A DNA stretch of 64,000 bases. Source: Arthrobacter jinronghuae. Lineage in GTDB: Bacteria > Actinomycetota > Actinomycetes > Actinomycetales > Micrococcaceae. Location: NCBI RefSeq assembly GCF_025244825.1, contig NZ_CP104263.1:620001-684000 (forward strand). Reading direction: 5' to 3'. The position numbers were made by a program, and so were the translations under genes. Positions within the stretch are counted from its first letter, which is position 1, and every line of letters begins with the position of its first letter. The notes beneath the pieces are model-generated. The model was not told the DNA's origin and searched no databases. It saw only the letters and a list, made by a program, of their open reading frames with translations. Below, piece by piece: positions 28,696 to 37,655 of this stretch.

Positions 28696-29726
28696 CAGTT
28701 TGCCGGTTCCACGCCCGGCCGGCCCTCTCCAGCAACCGGCACAGGATCGGGATTTTCCAGGCCGCCCTGTCGCTTGAGCACCCAGGTGGCGAGCAGTGGG
28801 GCGAAAATGGCGGTGACCAGAACGGCGGATGCGACTTGGGCGGTGGCTATGTCTACGTATGGGGCGAATGCCGGATCTGCTGCGGCAACGATCGCCGGTG
28901 TCGCAATGGAATTTCCGGCCGTGGTGGCGGAAGCGATGCCCACGCCGGACTTCGCGCCTCGGCGCAGGACGAAGCGATAGCCCAGATATACAAGGGCGCC
29001 CGTGATCAAGGTAGCGGCAATGCCGACGAAGATCCCGGCGATGCCGCCCGAAAGGACCGCTCCGAGGTCAATTCCGGTTCCGAGCGAGAAAGCGAAGAAC
29101 GGGATGACGATGTTGGGCACCGGCCGCATGACCTCAGTCCACTTGGCGTCCAGGTTTCCGACAATGAAACCCAGAGCGAGCGGGATGATGGCGGCAATCA
29201 GAATCAGGATAGGGATGTTGCCCAGACCGGAGAGACCTAGGAAAAGAAGGGTGAAGAACGGCCCGTCATTGATGGCGGAAGCCATATAGGCGCCGCGATC
29301 GCGGTAATCACCGTAGCGGCCCGTGAAGGCCAGCCACAATCCTCCATTGCTGTTATCGAAGGATGCCAGTAGGGCAAGGATCGAGATGCCCAAGATGCCG
29401 TCAATACCCACCATCAGTCCCAGAGCTGCGACAAGAGCGGCAGGGATGATTGTTTTGAACAGGAGGACAACGCCTGTGGTGGCCAGGACAGGTCCCGAAG
29501 CCTTGGCGGTGATCTGCATGCCCGTTGCGAAAATAAGGATGGCGATCAGCGGGAGGGCAGAATCCGCGAACAACGCGGTGGTGAAACTGCCCATCTCAAG
29601 AAAAGCGGGGAAGAAAGTTCCTACAACGGAACCCAAAATCAACGGAATAAGCATGAGACCGCCGGGAATCCGGTTCATACCGTCAAAAAGAGGGACGCGG
29701 GACTTGGGAAGTGATTCGGCTGCCAT
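28695..29726 (-). CDS. KdgT-family acid sugar permease
   Basis: 343 residues with about ten hydrophobic segments. KdgT family signature: FDGMNRIPGGLMLIPLILGS at the start, ILIFATGMQITAKASGP and LLASFDNSNGGLWLAFTGRYG in the middle, and SATTAGNSIATPAIVAAADP in the second half. KdgT is a proton symporter for 2-keto-3-deoxygluconate in Enterobacteria; here it is the first gene of a DUF1537-PdxA2 operon and so probably imports threonate or a related four-carbon acid. Cytoplasmic membrane. Start codon is preceded by a GntR operator region. Transport substrate inferred from operon. Confidence 0.92.
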   Translation of the reverse strand: MAAESLPKSRVPLFDGMNRIPGGLMLIPLILGSVVGTFFPAFLEMGSFTTALFADSALPLIAILIFATGMQITAKASGPVLATTGVVLLFKTIIPAALVAALGLMVGIDGILGISILALLASFDNSNGGLWLAFTGRYGDYRDRGAYMASAINDGPFFTLLFLGLSGLGNIPILILIAAIIPLALGFIVGNLDAKWTEVMRPVPNIVIPFFAFSLGTGIDLGAVLSGGIAGIFVGIAATLITGALVYLGYRFVLRRGAKSGVGIASATTAGNSIATPAIVAAADPAFAPYVDIATAQVASAVLVTAIFAPLLATWVLKRQGGLENPDPVPVAGEGRPGVEPAN

Positions 29727-29755
29727 GGCGAATCTTCTCTCTGTGCGACTCGGGA

Positions 29756-29797
29756 GGTACTTCTAGTAGGTACTGCAAGGACGTACTTCTAGTACGG
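29756..29797 (-). promoter_or_regulatory. Probable GntR operators upstream of kdgT
   Basis: Two near-identical copies of GTACTTCTAGTA: GGTACTTCTAGTAGGTAC (29756-29773) and CGTACTTCTAGTACG (29782-29796). The second is a palindrome with six-base arms CGTACT and AGTACG around TCT; the first shares the core with imperfect arms. They lie 30-71 bases upstream of the kdgT ATG, about 26 bases apart, with no other gene nearby. Assigned to the operon's own GntR/HutC regulator by inference. Confidence 0.65.
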
Positions 29798-30011
29798 ACA
29801 AGATGTACCTAAGGCTAGAGGTGTTCGCTGAATCACACAAGTGCCCTACAGGTGGGCAGGCGGAATCCACACGGGCTCTAAACGCAACCCGCCCATAGGG
29901 GGGGGCAGGGCCCTTGCCGTCGGGCGAGCGCTGAGGGAATGGGGGAATCCGGAGAATGAGGGAGACAGGGGGTGGATCGGATCCGGTAACCCCGGCACGA
30001 CTACGCTGCGG

Positions 30012-31046
30012 CTACCCCGCGGCCTGCGTCGTAGCGTTTCCCTGCGGTTTCACCACGGGGAAACTGCCGTGCGGTTCGTCGTCCTCTTCAAAATGGTTGT
30101 AGGCCCGGCCGACAATCAGCGGGTCCGGTGCATGCGCAATGGATTGGTCCTTGTTCGGGTATTCCACTGTGCTGAGCACATGGCGCATCGCTTCGAGCCG
30201 GGCGCGCTTCTTGTCATTGGACTTCACCGCGGTCCAGGGAGCGTCTCCTGTGTCCGTGTAAAAGAACATGGCTTCCTTCGCCTCGGTGTACGCGTCCCAC
30301 TTATCCAGGCTGGCCAGGTCGGTGGGGGAGAGCTTCCACTGCTTCACCGGGTCCGTTTCCCGAGCAGCGAACCGGGCCAGCTGCTCCTCCCGGCCTACCG
30401 AGAACCACAGCTTGTGCAGCAGGGTGCCGGAATTGACGAGCATCCGTTCGAGCTCCGGAACCTCCCGCATGAACTCCAGATACTGGGCCGGGGTGCAGTA
30501 CCCCATCACGCGTTCGACGCCGGCCCGGTTGTACCAGGAGCGGTCCATCATCACGATCTCTCCGCCGCTGGGCAGAGTACGGACATACCGCTGGAAGTAC
30601 CACTGGGTCTGCTCCTCGGAGGTGGGCTTCTCCAGCGCTACGACGCGTGCACCGCGGGGATTCAGATGCTCGTCGAACCGTTTGATCGCCCCGCCCTTTC
30701 CGGCGGCATCGCGGCCTTCGAAGATGATGAGCATTTTCTGCCCGGTTTCCTTGACCCAGAGCTGCATTTTCAGCAGTTCGATCTGGAGCCGGCGTTTCTG
30801 CCGGTCATAGGTGCGCCGGCTGAGCTTGGTGTCGTAGGGGTAGTTCTGGCGCCAGGCCTCGTCGTCGACCTTGATCTTGAGCTTTTTGCCCTTCGTTTTC
30901 AGTTCCTGCAGCTCGTCGAGTTCCTGGGCATAGTCTTCCGCGACCGCCACGCGCTGGCCGTCCAGGCTTTGCTCATCCGCCGCAAGTCCGTTGGCTGACG
31001 GCCGCCGGGCGGAAACTTCCTTGGTGCCGTTCTTATTGGTTGCCAT
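30012..31046 (-). CDS. ppk2: Polyphosphate kinase 2 (PPK2)
   Basis: 344 residues. PPK2 core with Walker A GRDAAGKGG (111-119), the lid segment EQTQWYFQRY and Walker B region IVMMDRSWYNRAGVERVMG (from about 164). The N-terminal 70 residues are charged. PPK2 enzymes reversibly transfer phosphate between polyphosphate and nucleotides, favouring nucleotide phosphorylation from polyphosphate. Single domain, so it belongs to class I or III-like PPK2 rather than the fused two-domain class. Its promoter region contains a degraded gene end and terminator from another transcript. Cytosolic. Confidence 0.94.
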   Translation of the reverse strand: MATNKNGTKEVSARRPSANGLAADEQSLDGQRVAVAEDYAQELDELQELKTKGKKLKIKVDDEAWRQNYPYDTKLSRRTYDRQKRRLQIELLKMQLWVKETGQKMLIIFEGRDAAGKGGAIKRFDEHLNPRGARVVALEKPTSEEQTQWYFQRYVRTLPSGGEIVMMDRSWYNRAGVERVMGYCTPAQYLEFMREVPELERMLVNSGTLLHKLWFSVGREEQLARFAARETDPVKQWKLSPTDLASLDKWDAYTEAKEAMFFYTDTGDAPWTAVKSNDKKRARLEAMRHVLSTVEYPNKDQSIAHAPDPLIVGRAYNHFEEDDEPHGSFPVVKPQGNATTQAAG

Positions 31047-31163
31047 GACATCTCCTGCCGGAGGTTTGGAACGGGATTCCGGTTGGCTTACGAACCTACT
31101 TGGATGCAGCGGGGGAGGGAAGAGGTTTCCGGTTGCCGGGCACCGCCGCTCATGGGGTGCAGG

Positions 31164-31193
31164 AAGGGAGGCCCGGAAACCCGGACCTCCCTT
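31164..31193 (-). terminator. Orphan terminator hairpin downstream of a gene relic
   Basis: Arms AAGGGAGGCCCGG (31164-31176) and CCGGACCTCCCTT (31181-31193) pair with one mismatch around the four-base loop AAAC. The flanking TTTC/CCT gives a weak U tract on either strand. It lies 26 bases past the relic stop codon at 31220 in minus orientation, as expected for the terminator of the lost gene. Confidence 0.6.
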
Positions 31194-31219
31194 TCATCGT
31201 GCCAGCCGGCGTAGTGCCG

Positions 31220-31291
31220 TCAGCGGCCGGAGTCGTAGCGATTCATGAAGGCAGCCATTGCGTCCCGGTTTACCGGTTGGGAGGGACGGTA
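31220..31291 (-). pseudogene. 3' relic of a cell-surface repeat (SLH-like) protein gene
   Basis: The last 23 codons before a TGA read YRPSQPVNRDAMAAFMNRYD followed by SGR. This motif is the conserved end of the roughly 60-residue surface repeats (YRP..PV.R.AMAAFMYR) in many secreted or wall-associated arthrobacterial proteins. The frame upstream loses similarity within about 12 codons and runs into the antisense of the lipoprotein gene, so the rest of the gene is missing. A terminator hairpin follows. I interpret it as the surviving 3' end of a deleted gene; too short for certainty. Confidence 0.55.
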
Positions 31292-31454
31292 CGGCCCGGA
31301 GACCCGTCTGTTGACGCGCGTCCAAACTATAACGGATGTCTGAAAAACCCTCCTATCCGCGGCCTGCTGCGCCACGGACCGATTCAGTGGGGGTATTGGA
31401 CAATCCGGCGCGCCTGAGCGGGAGGCGGCGTCGTGCCGCCGATAATGGATCGCG

Positions 31455-32477
31455 ATGACTTCACTACGCACTAAAGCTCTGTCCCTCGTTGCCCTGCTCG
31501 CCCTAGGCCTAGTCGGCTGCACCCCCGTTATCGATGACGGTTCCGATCCAGCCCCGTCCTCCGCGACCCAGCCTGCGACTGGGTCCGCCGAACCAGCGGA
31601 CCGGTCCGCCCCTGCTGAACCCGCCGCACCTGCCGAGCCCGCCGCAGCCGGGACCGCGCTGGACCAGCTGGCAGGCATCCCGATCAAGGGCCGCGCCCCG
31701 AAGACCGGGTACGACCGCGAGCAGTTCGGGCCGGCCTGGGCCGATACGGACCACAACGGCTGCGACACCCGCAACGACATCCTCGCCCGCGACCTCGTGG
31801 ACATTGTGTACAAGGACGGAACGCAGGAATGCGTGGTTGCCTCGGGCACGTTCCTGGATCCCTACACGGGAACCACTATTGCGTTTGTCCGCGGCAACAC
31901 CACCAGCACCGCGGTCCAGATCGACCATGTGGTGGCCCTGTCCGATGCCTGGCAGAAGGGGGCGCAGCAGCTGTCCGCCGAAGAGCGCCGGCAATTCGCC
32001 AATGATCCGCTGAACCTCATGGCGGCAGACGGCCCCGCGAACGGTGCGAAGTCCGACGGCGACGCCGCCACCTGGCTGCCGGCCAACAAGGCCTTCCGCT
32101 GCGAATACGTGGCCCGCCAGACCGCGGTCAAGGCCGAATACCGGCTGTGGATGACGCAGGCCGAGCACGATGCGATTGCTGCCGTCCTGTCCGGCTGCCC
32201 GGATGAACCGGTTCCCGCGCGGGACGGCTCGGTGCCTGCCGCAGTGGCTGCTGCTGCCGGTGCCGGGCAGCCAGCCGAGGCAGCGCAGCCCGCACCCGCC
32301 GTCGAGCCCGCACCTGCCGCTCCGGCGGCGGAACCCGCTCCCGCTGCACCCGCCGGAACCGTCTATGCCAACTGCACTGCCGTCAAGGCCGCGGGAGTGG
32401 CACCGATCCGTCCGGGAGATGCCGGCTGGGATCCCAAGTTCGACGGGGACGGCGACGGCGTGGGCTGCACGTCCTAG
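31455..32477 (+). CDS. Secreted lipoprotein with DUF1524 HNH-nuclease-like and excalibur domains
   Basis: 340 residues. Lipoprotein signal peptide with lipobox LVGC (Cys22). A Pro/Ala/Glu-rich linker is followed by a GmrSD/DUF1524 HNH domain (about 75-245) with QIDHVVALSDAWQKGAQ (Asp-His catalytic pair) and NDPLNLMAADGPANGAKSD. A second Ala/Pro/Glu-rich linker leads to a C-terminal excalibur calcium-binding domain (about 305-340) with YANCTAVKAAG and DGDGDGVGC. The excalibur domain is usual on surface nucleases. Probably degrades extracellular DNA for nutrient or defence; the enzyme activity is inferred from the HNH residues. Confidence 0.9.
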   Translation: MTSLRTKALSLVALLALGLVGCTPVIDDGSDPAPSSATQPATGSAEPADRSAPAEPAAPAEPAAAGTALDQLAGIPIKGRAPKTGYDREQFGPAWADTDHNGCDTRNDILARDLVDIVYKDGTQECVVASGTFLDPYTGTTIAFVRGNTTSTAVQIDHVVALSDAWQKGAQQLSAEERRQFANDPLNLMAADGPANGAKSDGDAATWLPANKAFRCEYVARQTAVKAEYRLWMTQAEHDAIAAVLSGCPDEPVPARDGSVPAAVAAAAGAGQPAEAAQPAPAVEPAPAAPAAEPAPAAPAGTVYANCTAVKAAGVAPIRPGDAGWDPKFDGDGDGVGCTS

Positions 32478-32489
32478 CGGTTGACCCAC

Positions 32490-32534
32490 CAGCAGGCTCC
32501 GGATCCGCACCACTAGCGGAAACGGGGCCTGCTG
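32490..32534. terminator. Probable bidirectional terminator between lipoprotein and GH15 genes
   Basis: CAGCAGGCTCCG (32490-32501) pairs with CGGGGCCTGCTG (32523-32534) with one mismatch; the 21-base loop contains a nested CCGC/GCGG pair. It lies between two convergent gene ends. No long U tract, so confidence is moderate. Confidence 0.5.
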
Positions 32535-32546
32535 CCGTTGCAGGGC

Positions 32547-34373
32547 CTACCGCTCCTCCGCGAGGGTCAGCGCGGCAGTAATCAGCGCCAGATGGGACAG
32601 TCCCTGCGGGAAGTTGCCGAGGAAGGAGTGATCCTCGGCGATCATCTCGGTGAACAGGCCGACGTCGTTTGCCAGCGGGACCAGTTCATCCATCAGTGCG
32701 GTGGCTTCCTCCCGCCGGCCCACGCGGTCCAGGGCCGCAGCCATCCAGAACGCGCAGGCCACAAAGGTCCCCTCTTCCTTCTCGGCGCCGCTGAACCGGT
32801 ACAGCAGCGGCCCGCGGCCGAGTTCGCTGCGCAGGGCATCCAGGGTGGAGGACATGCGTTCGCCGCGGTCGAAGCCGCTGATGGCGTGCAGCAGGATGGA
32901 GGCGTCCAGCTGGTCCGTGCCGGGATACCAGACGTAGCTGCCCCGCTCCTCGGACCAGCAGTTGCTGGCCACCCAGTCGCGGATGCGTTCCTGTTCGGCG
33001 CGCCAGCGTTCCGGATTCCCCGGAATCTGCCCAAGGTCGGCCAGGTGCGACGCGCAGCTCAATGCGTGCCAGCAGCCAAGTTTGGAAGTGGTGTAGTGCC
33101 GCTCCTCGTCCAGCTCCCACATGCCCGAGTCTTTCCGCTGCCACACATCACAGGCCAGATCCGCGAGGTCTGCCAGATACCGGCCGGTTCCGGTGTCCAG
33201 GACATGCCCGGCGTCCACATACATCTGGACAATGTTGAACAGGTCGCCGAAGACGCCCATCTGGAGCTGCTGGGCGGCGTCGTTGCCGTTGACCACCGGC
33301 CCGATGCCGCGCCAGCCGGGCATGTCGAGGATTTCTGCGCCTTCGGCCCGGTCGCCGTTCAGCCGGGTGAAGACCTGCAGGTCCTCACCTTGCCGGCGCA
33401 CGCTCTTGAGCATTCCCGACACCGCGGCGTGGACCTCCTCGCGCAGCCCGAAACGGATCATGGCGTGCAGGGTGTAGGCGGTATCCCGGACCCAGGCGTA
33501 GCGGTAGTCCCAGTTCTTGCCGCCGTCGAGGTTCTCGGGCAGCGACGTCGTGGCTGCAGCCGCAATGGCGCCGGTGGGGCTGTGGAGGAGCAGCTTCAGG
33601 GCCAGTGCGCTGCGTTCGACGGCGTCGGCCCACGGCCCGTCGTACTGGAACTCCCGGGACCAGGCCTGCCAGTTGGCGATGGTGCGGTCCACGCCGTCGT
33701 CGATAGTGTCCAGCTCCGGCAGCGGCAGCGGCTCTTCATGGGTGGTAATCAGGGCCAGCAGGTGCCGGGAACCTGCCCGGGCGGTGAACGTGCCGCTGAT
33801 TCCGCGATCCGAAACCTCATGCGTGCCGGGGTCGGCATCGCGGGCGTCCGCGGCATCCTCCGTTCCCTCAAAGCCGATGCCGTGGCCGCGCACGGCCATG
33901 GTGGTGCCCTGCACCTGTAGGACGGGGCCGTGCACCGAACGCTGAACCCACGGTGAAGCGGTGTTGAAACTGCTGCCCGGGGTTACCGCCCAGCGCATCG
34001 GAACCTCGCCGTCGAGTCCCTCAATCCGCCGCGCCAGTTCGCCCCACGGAAGCCTTCCCGCCACCCCTGTGTTCAGCGAGTCCGTGACCCGGACACGTCC
34101 GGTCCCGGTGGAAAACGTAGTGGCCAGGACGTTGGTGCCTTCCACGTACGCCCGCTCGACGGTGAAGTCCGCGACGGGACGCAGTTCAATCTGTCCGCCG
34201 TGCGCTGCGTCGAGCAGGCGCGCAAAGGCGGGCGTTGAATCCAGGTCCGGGGTGGGGTACCAGTCGATCGATCCATCCAGTGCAACGAGTGCCACCGTCC
34301 GGCCATCGCCTATCGCACCGTAGGAACGCAGGTCTACGTAGCCGTCGCGGCGGTCGGGGGAGGGCAGGCTCAT
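32547..34373 (-). CDS. Glycoside hydrolase family 15 protein (trehalase/glucoamylase-like)
   Basis: 608 residues, cytosolic (no signal peptide). N-terminal beta-sandwich starts YVDLRSYGAIGDGRTVALVALDGSIDWYPTP (in fragments of the family signature GDGRT.ALV..DGSIDW), followed by the alpha/alpha6 barrel. Barrel motifs include NWDYRYAWVRDTAYTLHAMI, the general acid Glu in KDSGMWELDE, and the base Glu in NDVGLFTEMIAEDHSFLGNF. Actinobacterial members are mostly trehalases or maltodextrin glucohydrolases. RBS TAGGAG is present. Immediately upstream of the gluQRS gene on the same strand, 23 bases apart. Substrate unassigned. Confidence 0.92.
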   Translation of the reverse strand: MSLPSPDRRDGYVDLRSYGAIGDGRTVALVALDGSIDWYPTPDLDSTPAFARLLDAAHGGQIELRPVADFTVERAYVEGTNVLATTFSTGTGRVRVTDSLNTGVAGRLPWGELARRIEGLDGEVPMRWAVTPGSSFNTASPWVQRSVHGPVLQVQGTTMAVRGHGIGFEGTEDAADARDADPGTHEVSDRGISGTFTARAGSRHLLALITTHEEPLPLPELDTIDDGVDRTIANWQAWSREFQYDGPWADAVERSALALKLLLHSPTGAIAAAATTSLPENLDGGKNWDYRYAWVRDTAYTLHAMIRFGLREEVHAAVSGMLKSVRRQGEDLQVFTRLNGDRAEGAEILDMPGWRGIGPVVNGNDAAQQLQMGVFGDLFNIVQMYVDAGHVLDTGTGRYLADLADLACDVWQRKDSGMWELDEERHYTTSKLGCWHALSCASHLADLGQIPGNPERWRAEQERIRDWVASNCWSEERGSYVWYPGTDQLDASILLHAISGFDRGERMSSTLDALRSELGRGPLLYRFSGAEKEEGTFVACAFWMAAALDRVGRREEATALMDELVPLANDVGLFTEMIAEDHSFLGNFPQGLSHLALITAALTLAEER

Positions 34374-34396
34374 GCAGGACTCCTAGGGTCGAGGGT

Positions 34397-35314
34397 TCAC
34401 CAATGACGGGGAAGGGGTGCGGTTTCCAGCGCGGGGTCGAAGATCCACGGCTCCAGCGGGATTCGAGCGGGATCGAATCCGGCCAGGGCGTCGCTGAGGT
34501 TTCCGGGCAGGCCCAGCGACCCGAGGATCAGGGTCCGGACCGCGTCTGCGTCCAGTCCCGCAGCGGCGAGGTCGGGGAGGGTGACGGCGCCGTCGCGCTT
34601 GGCCAGCCGCTGGCCCGCGGTGTTCAGCGCCAGCGGAACATGGGCGTAGCTGACCGGAGGCAACCCGAGGAGGGAACCGAGGTACGCCTGGCGGGGTGCC
34701 GAGCTGAGCAGGTCATCCCCGCGCACTACCTGGTCAATGCCCTGCAGCGCATCGTCGAGGACCACCGCAAGGTTGTAGGAGGGGACGCCGTCATTGCGCA
34801 GCAGCACCAGGTCATCCACCGCCGAGGTGTAGCTGCCGTGCAGCTCATCGGTCACGGTGAACTCGTTTACCTCCGACCGCAGCCGCAGAGCGGCGGGACG
34901 TTCCCGCCGTCGTCGGGCGCGCTGCTCTTCGGTGAGATGGCGGCAGGTGCCGGGGTAGGCTCCGGGCGGCGCGTGCGGGGCCGACGCCGCTTCCGCCACC
35001 TCGCGCCGGGTGCAGAAGCATTCATAAACGAGTCCGGCACGGCGCAGCCCGGCGATCGCGTCCAGATAGATTTCGGTGCGTTCGGTCTGCCGGATGATCT
35101 CGCCGTCCCAGTCCAGGCCGACGGCGGTAAGGTCGCGCAGCTGGGCCGCTTCGGCACCGGATCGCACCCGGTCGAGGTCCTCCATCCGCAGCAGGAACCG
35201 GCGGCCGGTGCTGCGGGCAAAGAGCCAGGCCAGCAGGGCGGTGCGCAGGTTTCCCACATGCAGCTCTCCAGTGGGACTGGGAGCGAAGCGGCCGGCGGCG
35301 GAGGAAATAGGCAC
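34397..35314 (-). CDS. gluQ: Glutamyl-Q tRNA(Asp) synthetase
   Basis: 305 residues, a truncated glutamyl-tRNA synthetase with only the catalytic domain. HIGH-equivalent motif is RFAPSPTGELHVGNLRTAL; the KMSKS-equivalent is AGQRLAKRDGAVT. A zinc site CFC with later Tyr-Pro-Gly-Thr-Cys (YPGTC) is present, as in YadB/GluQ-RS, which glutamylates queuosine in tRNA-Asp. The anticodon-binding domain is absent, as expected. Cytosolic. Lies 23 bases upstream of the GH15 gene, same strand. Confidence 0.94.
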   Translation of the reverse strand: MPISSAAGRFAPSPTGELHVGNLRTALLAWLFARSTGRRFLLRMEDLDRVRSGAEAAQLRDLTAVGLDWDGEIIRQTERTEIYLDAIAGLRRAGLVYECFCTRREVAEAASAPHAPPGAYPGTCRHLTEEQRARRRRERPAALRLRSEVNEFTVTDELHGSYTSAVDDLVLLRNDGVPSYNLAVVLDDALQGIDQVVRGDDLLSSAPRQAYLGSLLGLPPVSYAHVPLALNTAGQRLAKRDGAVTLPDLAAAGLDADAVRTLILGSLGLPGNLSDALAGFDPARIPLEPWIFDPALETAPLPRHW

Positions 35315-35488
35315 AGCTTCAGTCTATTCCGGTGCAGTGTAGCCCGGCGCCTCGGCCCAGCCGCAGGGGACCGGACGGAAGTTTTGTGATGCGGCTTCCG
35401 GAGGCCGCAGATGGTCCCCGGTGTTCCGGACCGAAGGTGTCCGCAAGGCTGTGGCGTGCGTGCGGGAGCGGTGCCTAGCGTTGCAGGT

Positions 35489-35737
35489 ATGGGACTCATG
35501 GAGCTCGAACTTGCCCGGCTGGAACACAGGCAGCGGCAGGCTGAAGCGGAGCAGCGCCGCCGCTTCAGGCAAACCCTGCTGGAGCGGGAGCAATCGGACG
35601 GACAGGAGTGCGTCCAGACCGATTGGCCGCTGATCACGCTCCGGTTAGGTCGGTTCAGCCTGGCTCTGTTCCGTACCCTCCGGCTGCCCGCTGCGGGTGT
35701 GTCTTCACACGGGACGTCCGGACTGCTCCCGGGGTGA
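35489..35737 (+). CDS. Small basic coiled-coil protein, hypothetical
   Basis: 82 residues from ATG at 35489. The first half is a charged helix (MELELARLEHRQRQAEAEQR, RFRQTLLEREQSDGQE) with high G/C at third positions, consistent with real coding; the rest is moderately hydrophobic and ends in VSSHGTSGLLPG. No strong ribosome site (GCAGGT upstream). No family recognised. It lies between gluQRS and the amino acid permease in an otherwise 460-base stretch. Plausible small gene; function unknown. Confidence 0.45.
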   Translation: MGLMELELARLEHRQRQAEAEQRRRFRQTLLEREQSDGQECVQTDWPLITLRLGRFSLALFRTLRLPAAGVSSHGTSGLLPG

Positions 35738-35774
35738 CCGGGCGGGGCGTCCTGCGAAAAACGGGGGGGAGGGA

Positions 35775-37208
35775 TCAGACGCGGCTTTCCGCTGCCCCGT
35801 GCGCTCCGGCGTCGCCCGTTTCATCTGCCAGTTCCGCACGTACCAGGCCGTCGCCGCGCACCCACAGCCGGTACGCCGCAAACAACAGCACAATCCACAC
35901 GGCGCCGACAATCAGCGCGACCCGCGTGTCCGGCATGATGCCGAGCAGCACCACGATGAACACCATGAAAGCCAATGCCGCATAGGATGCGGCCGGCCAG
36001 AACGGCACGCCGAATTCCGACGCGGGTAGGTTCCGGCGCTTGATTTCCCGCTTCATGGCGATGTGCGAGAGCAGGATCATTAGCCACACCCATACGGTCG
36101 CGAAGGTGGCGATGGACGCGATGATCGTGAACAGCGATTCGGGCAGCAGGGCGTTCAGCACCACGCCGACGAGCAGCACCACCGCCATGGTCGCCACGGT
36201 CATCCACGGCACCCCGTTCCGGGAAATCCGAGCGAACGACGCCGGTGCCTGGCCTTCCTGAGCGAGTCCGTAAAGGACGCGGCCGGCACCGAAAATGTCG
36301 GAGTTGATGGCGGAGATCGCTGCGGTGATGACCACGGCGTTGAGGATGTGCGCTGCTGCGGGAATGCCCAGGGTGTCGAAGATCTGCACAAACGGACTGG
36401 TTTCGCCGTTGATGTCCTGCCACGGGAAGATCATCATCAGGATGCCCAGGGCGCATACGTAGAAGAGCAGGATGCGTACCGGCACGGTGTTCACTGCCGC
36501 GGGGATGGCCTTCTTGGGGTTGTCCGCTTCGCCTGCGGTGATGCCGATGGTTTCGATGCCGCCGAAGGCAAACATCACAATCGAGAAGGATGCCAGCAGG
36601 CCCCAGAATCCGTTGGCGAAGAACCCTCCGGAGCCGAGCATCGTATCCAGGCCGGGGTTCGCGGCGTCGGGCAGTCCGAACCCGAAGACCACGATGGCCG
36701 CGCCGCCTACGATCATTGCGATGATCGCTGCGACCTTGATCAGTGAGAGCCAGAACTCCGTCTCGCCGAAGACCTTCACCCGCATGAGGTTCAGCGCGGC
36801 AATCAGCAGGATGACGGCCAGGATCCAGATCCAGCGCGGCACGTCTTCGAACCAGAAACCCATATAGATGCCGAAGGCGGTGACGTCGGCAATGGCGACG
36901 ATGGCCATTTCAAAGGCGAACGTCCAGCCCGTGATGAACCCGGCGAACGGGCCTAGATAACGGCTGGCGTAGTGGCCGAACGAACCTGTCACCGGATGCC
37001 GGACTGCCATCTCGCCGAGGGCCCGCATAACCAGGAACACAGCGGCTCCACCGATCATGTAGGCCAGCAGGACGGACGGTCCGGCGGACTGGATGGCCGA
37101 TGCGGACCCGTAGAACAGGCCGGTGCCGATGGCCGAACCGAGCGCCATGAAGCGGATGTGCCGGACGTTCAGCCCGCGGGCCAACGCCTGGGTAAAGGAG
37201 GACTTCAA
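35775..37208 (-). CDS. Amino acid permease (APC superfamily)
   Basis: 477 residues and about 12 membrane segments. Begins [20 protein letters not shown] then [20 protein letters not shown], the classic helix-1 broken motif of amino acid transporters, and includes [20 protein letters not shown] in helix 6. The start is a TTG at 37208 with AAGGTG seven bases upstream; an ATG at 37259 would add an atypical N-terminal segment, so the TTG is preferred. Proton-coupled uptake of a proline, histidine or aromatic-type substrate; specificity unknown. Convergent with the small gene at 35489. Confidence 0.92.
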   Translation of the reverse strand: MKSSFTQALARGLNVRHIRFMALGSAIGTGLFYGSASAIQSAGPSVLLAYMIGGAAVFLVMRALGEMAVRHPVTGSFGHYASRYLGPFAGFITGWTFAFEMAIVAIADVTAFGIYMGFWFEDVPRWIWILAVILLIAALNLMRVKVFGETEFWLSLIKVAAIIAMIVGGAAIVVFGFGLPDAANPGLDTMLGSGGFFANGFWGLLASFSIVMFAFGGIETIGITAGEADNPKKAIPAAVNTVPVRILLFYVCALGILMMIFPWQDINGETSPFVQIFDTLGIPAAAHILNAVVITAAISAINSDIFGAGRVLYGLAQEGQAPASFARISRNGVPWMTVATMAVVLLVGVVLNALLPESLFTIIASIATFATVWVWLMILLSHIAMKREIKRRNLPASEFGVPFWPAASYAALAFMVFIVVLLGIMPDTRVALIVGAVWIVLLFAAYRLWVRGDGLVRAELADETGDAGAHGAAESRV

Positions 37209-37655
37209 GAAAACGCACCTTGGAATGTGGGGGTAGGCCCAGTTCAGGGGCCAATCCATATTACGCCCGCTGGGGCCACCGGGATTTTTCGTTACGTCCC
37301 ACGCCCAGAGTCTTTGGAGGACAGGGTGAGCCATCTCATAGCGCCGCCGTCGGTCTGCGTGACCGATCTCATAGAGCCTCAACCGTTGACGAATTAATCT
37401 TTAACCGTGCAAGCGAAAACACGCGCACACATGGGTACGTTGGGTGTATTCGGCGCTGATGAGCGGTATTCGACGGTTGACACGTATCCGTCATGAAGCT
37501 GTCCAGTGTCGCTGACCCGTGAAGATACCCCAACCTCCACCCCTGTTTGAAACAAGGAAGTTCAGCGCCGCGGGGCCTTTCCAGAGTTGAAGAGCGGGAC
37601 CCCGCAGACGTGGCGCATTCATAGGACTGTTTTCACGACATGGGGAGAATTTTCA
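37209..37655. other. Divergent intergenic region
   Basis: 447 bases between the permease (-) and the DUF4352 gene (+). TTGACG (37387-37392) and TTGACA (37478-37483) resemble -35 boxes but lack a convincing -10 at the right distance. No RNA gene or repeat is recognised; ribosome binding sites lie at both ends. Confidence 0.5.

Larger units (their letters stand above)
31047..31454. other. Divergent intergenic region holding a surface-protein gene relic
   Basis: 408 bases between ppk2 (-) and the HNH lipoprotein gene (+). It contains a complete terminator hairpin (31164-31193) and, upstream of it on the minus strand, a short reading-frame end with the YRP..PV.RDAMAAFM signature (31220-31291), both belonging to neither neighbour. 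The remainder carries the two divergent promoter areas; I see no clear -35/-10 pair. Confidence 0.5.

Noticed and set aside
35324..35593. An 89-codon minus-strand frame opposite the small gene at 35489
   Set aside because: No ribosome site or motif; the plus-strand frame has better codon use.
37387..37483. TTGACG and TTGACA boxes before the DUF4352 gene as promoters
   Set aside because: No -10 hexamer at a suitable distance, so not annotated as promoters.
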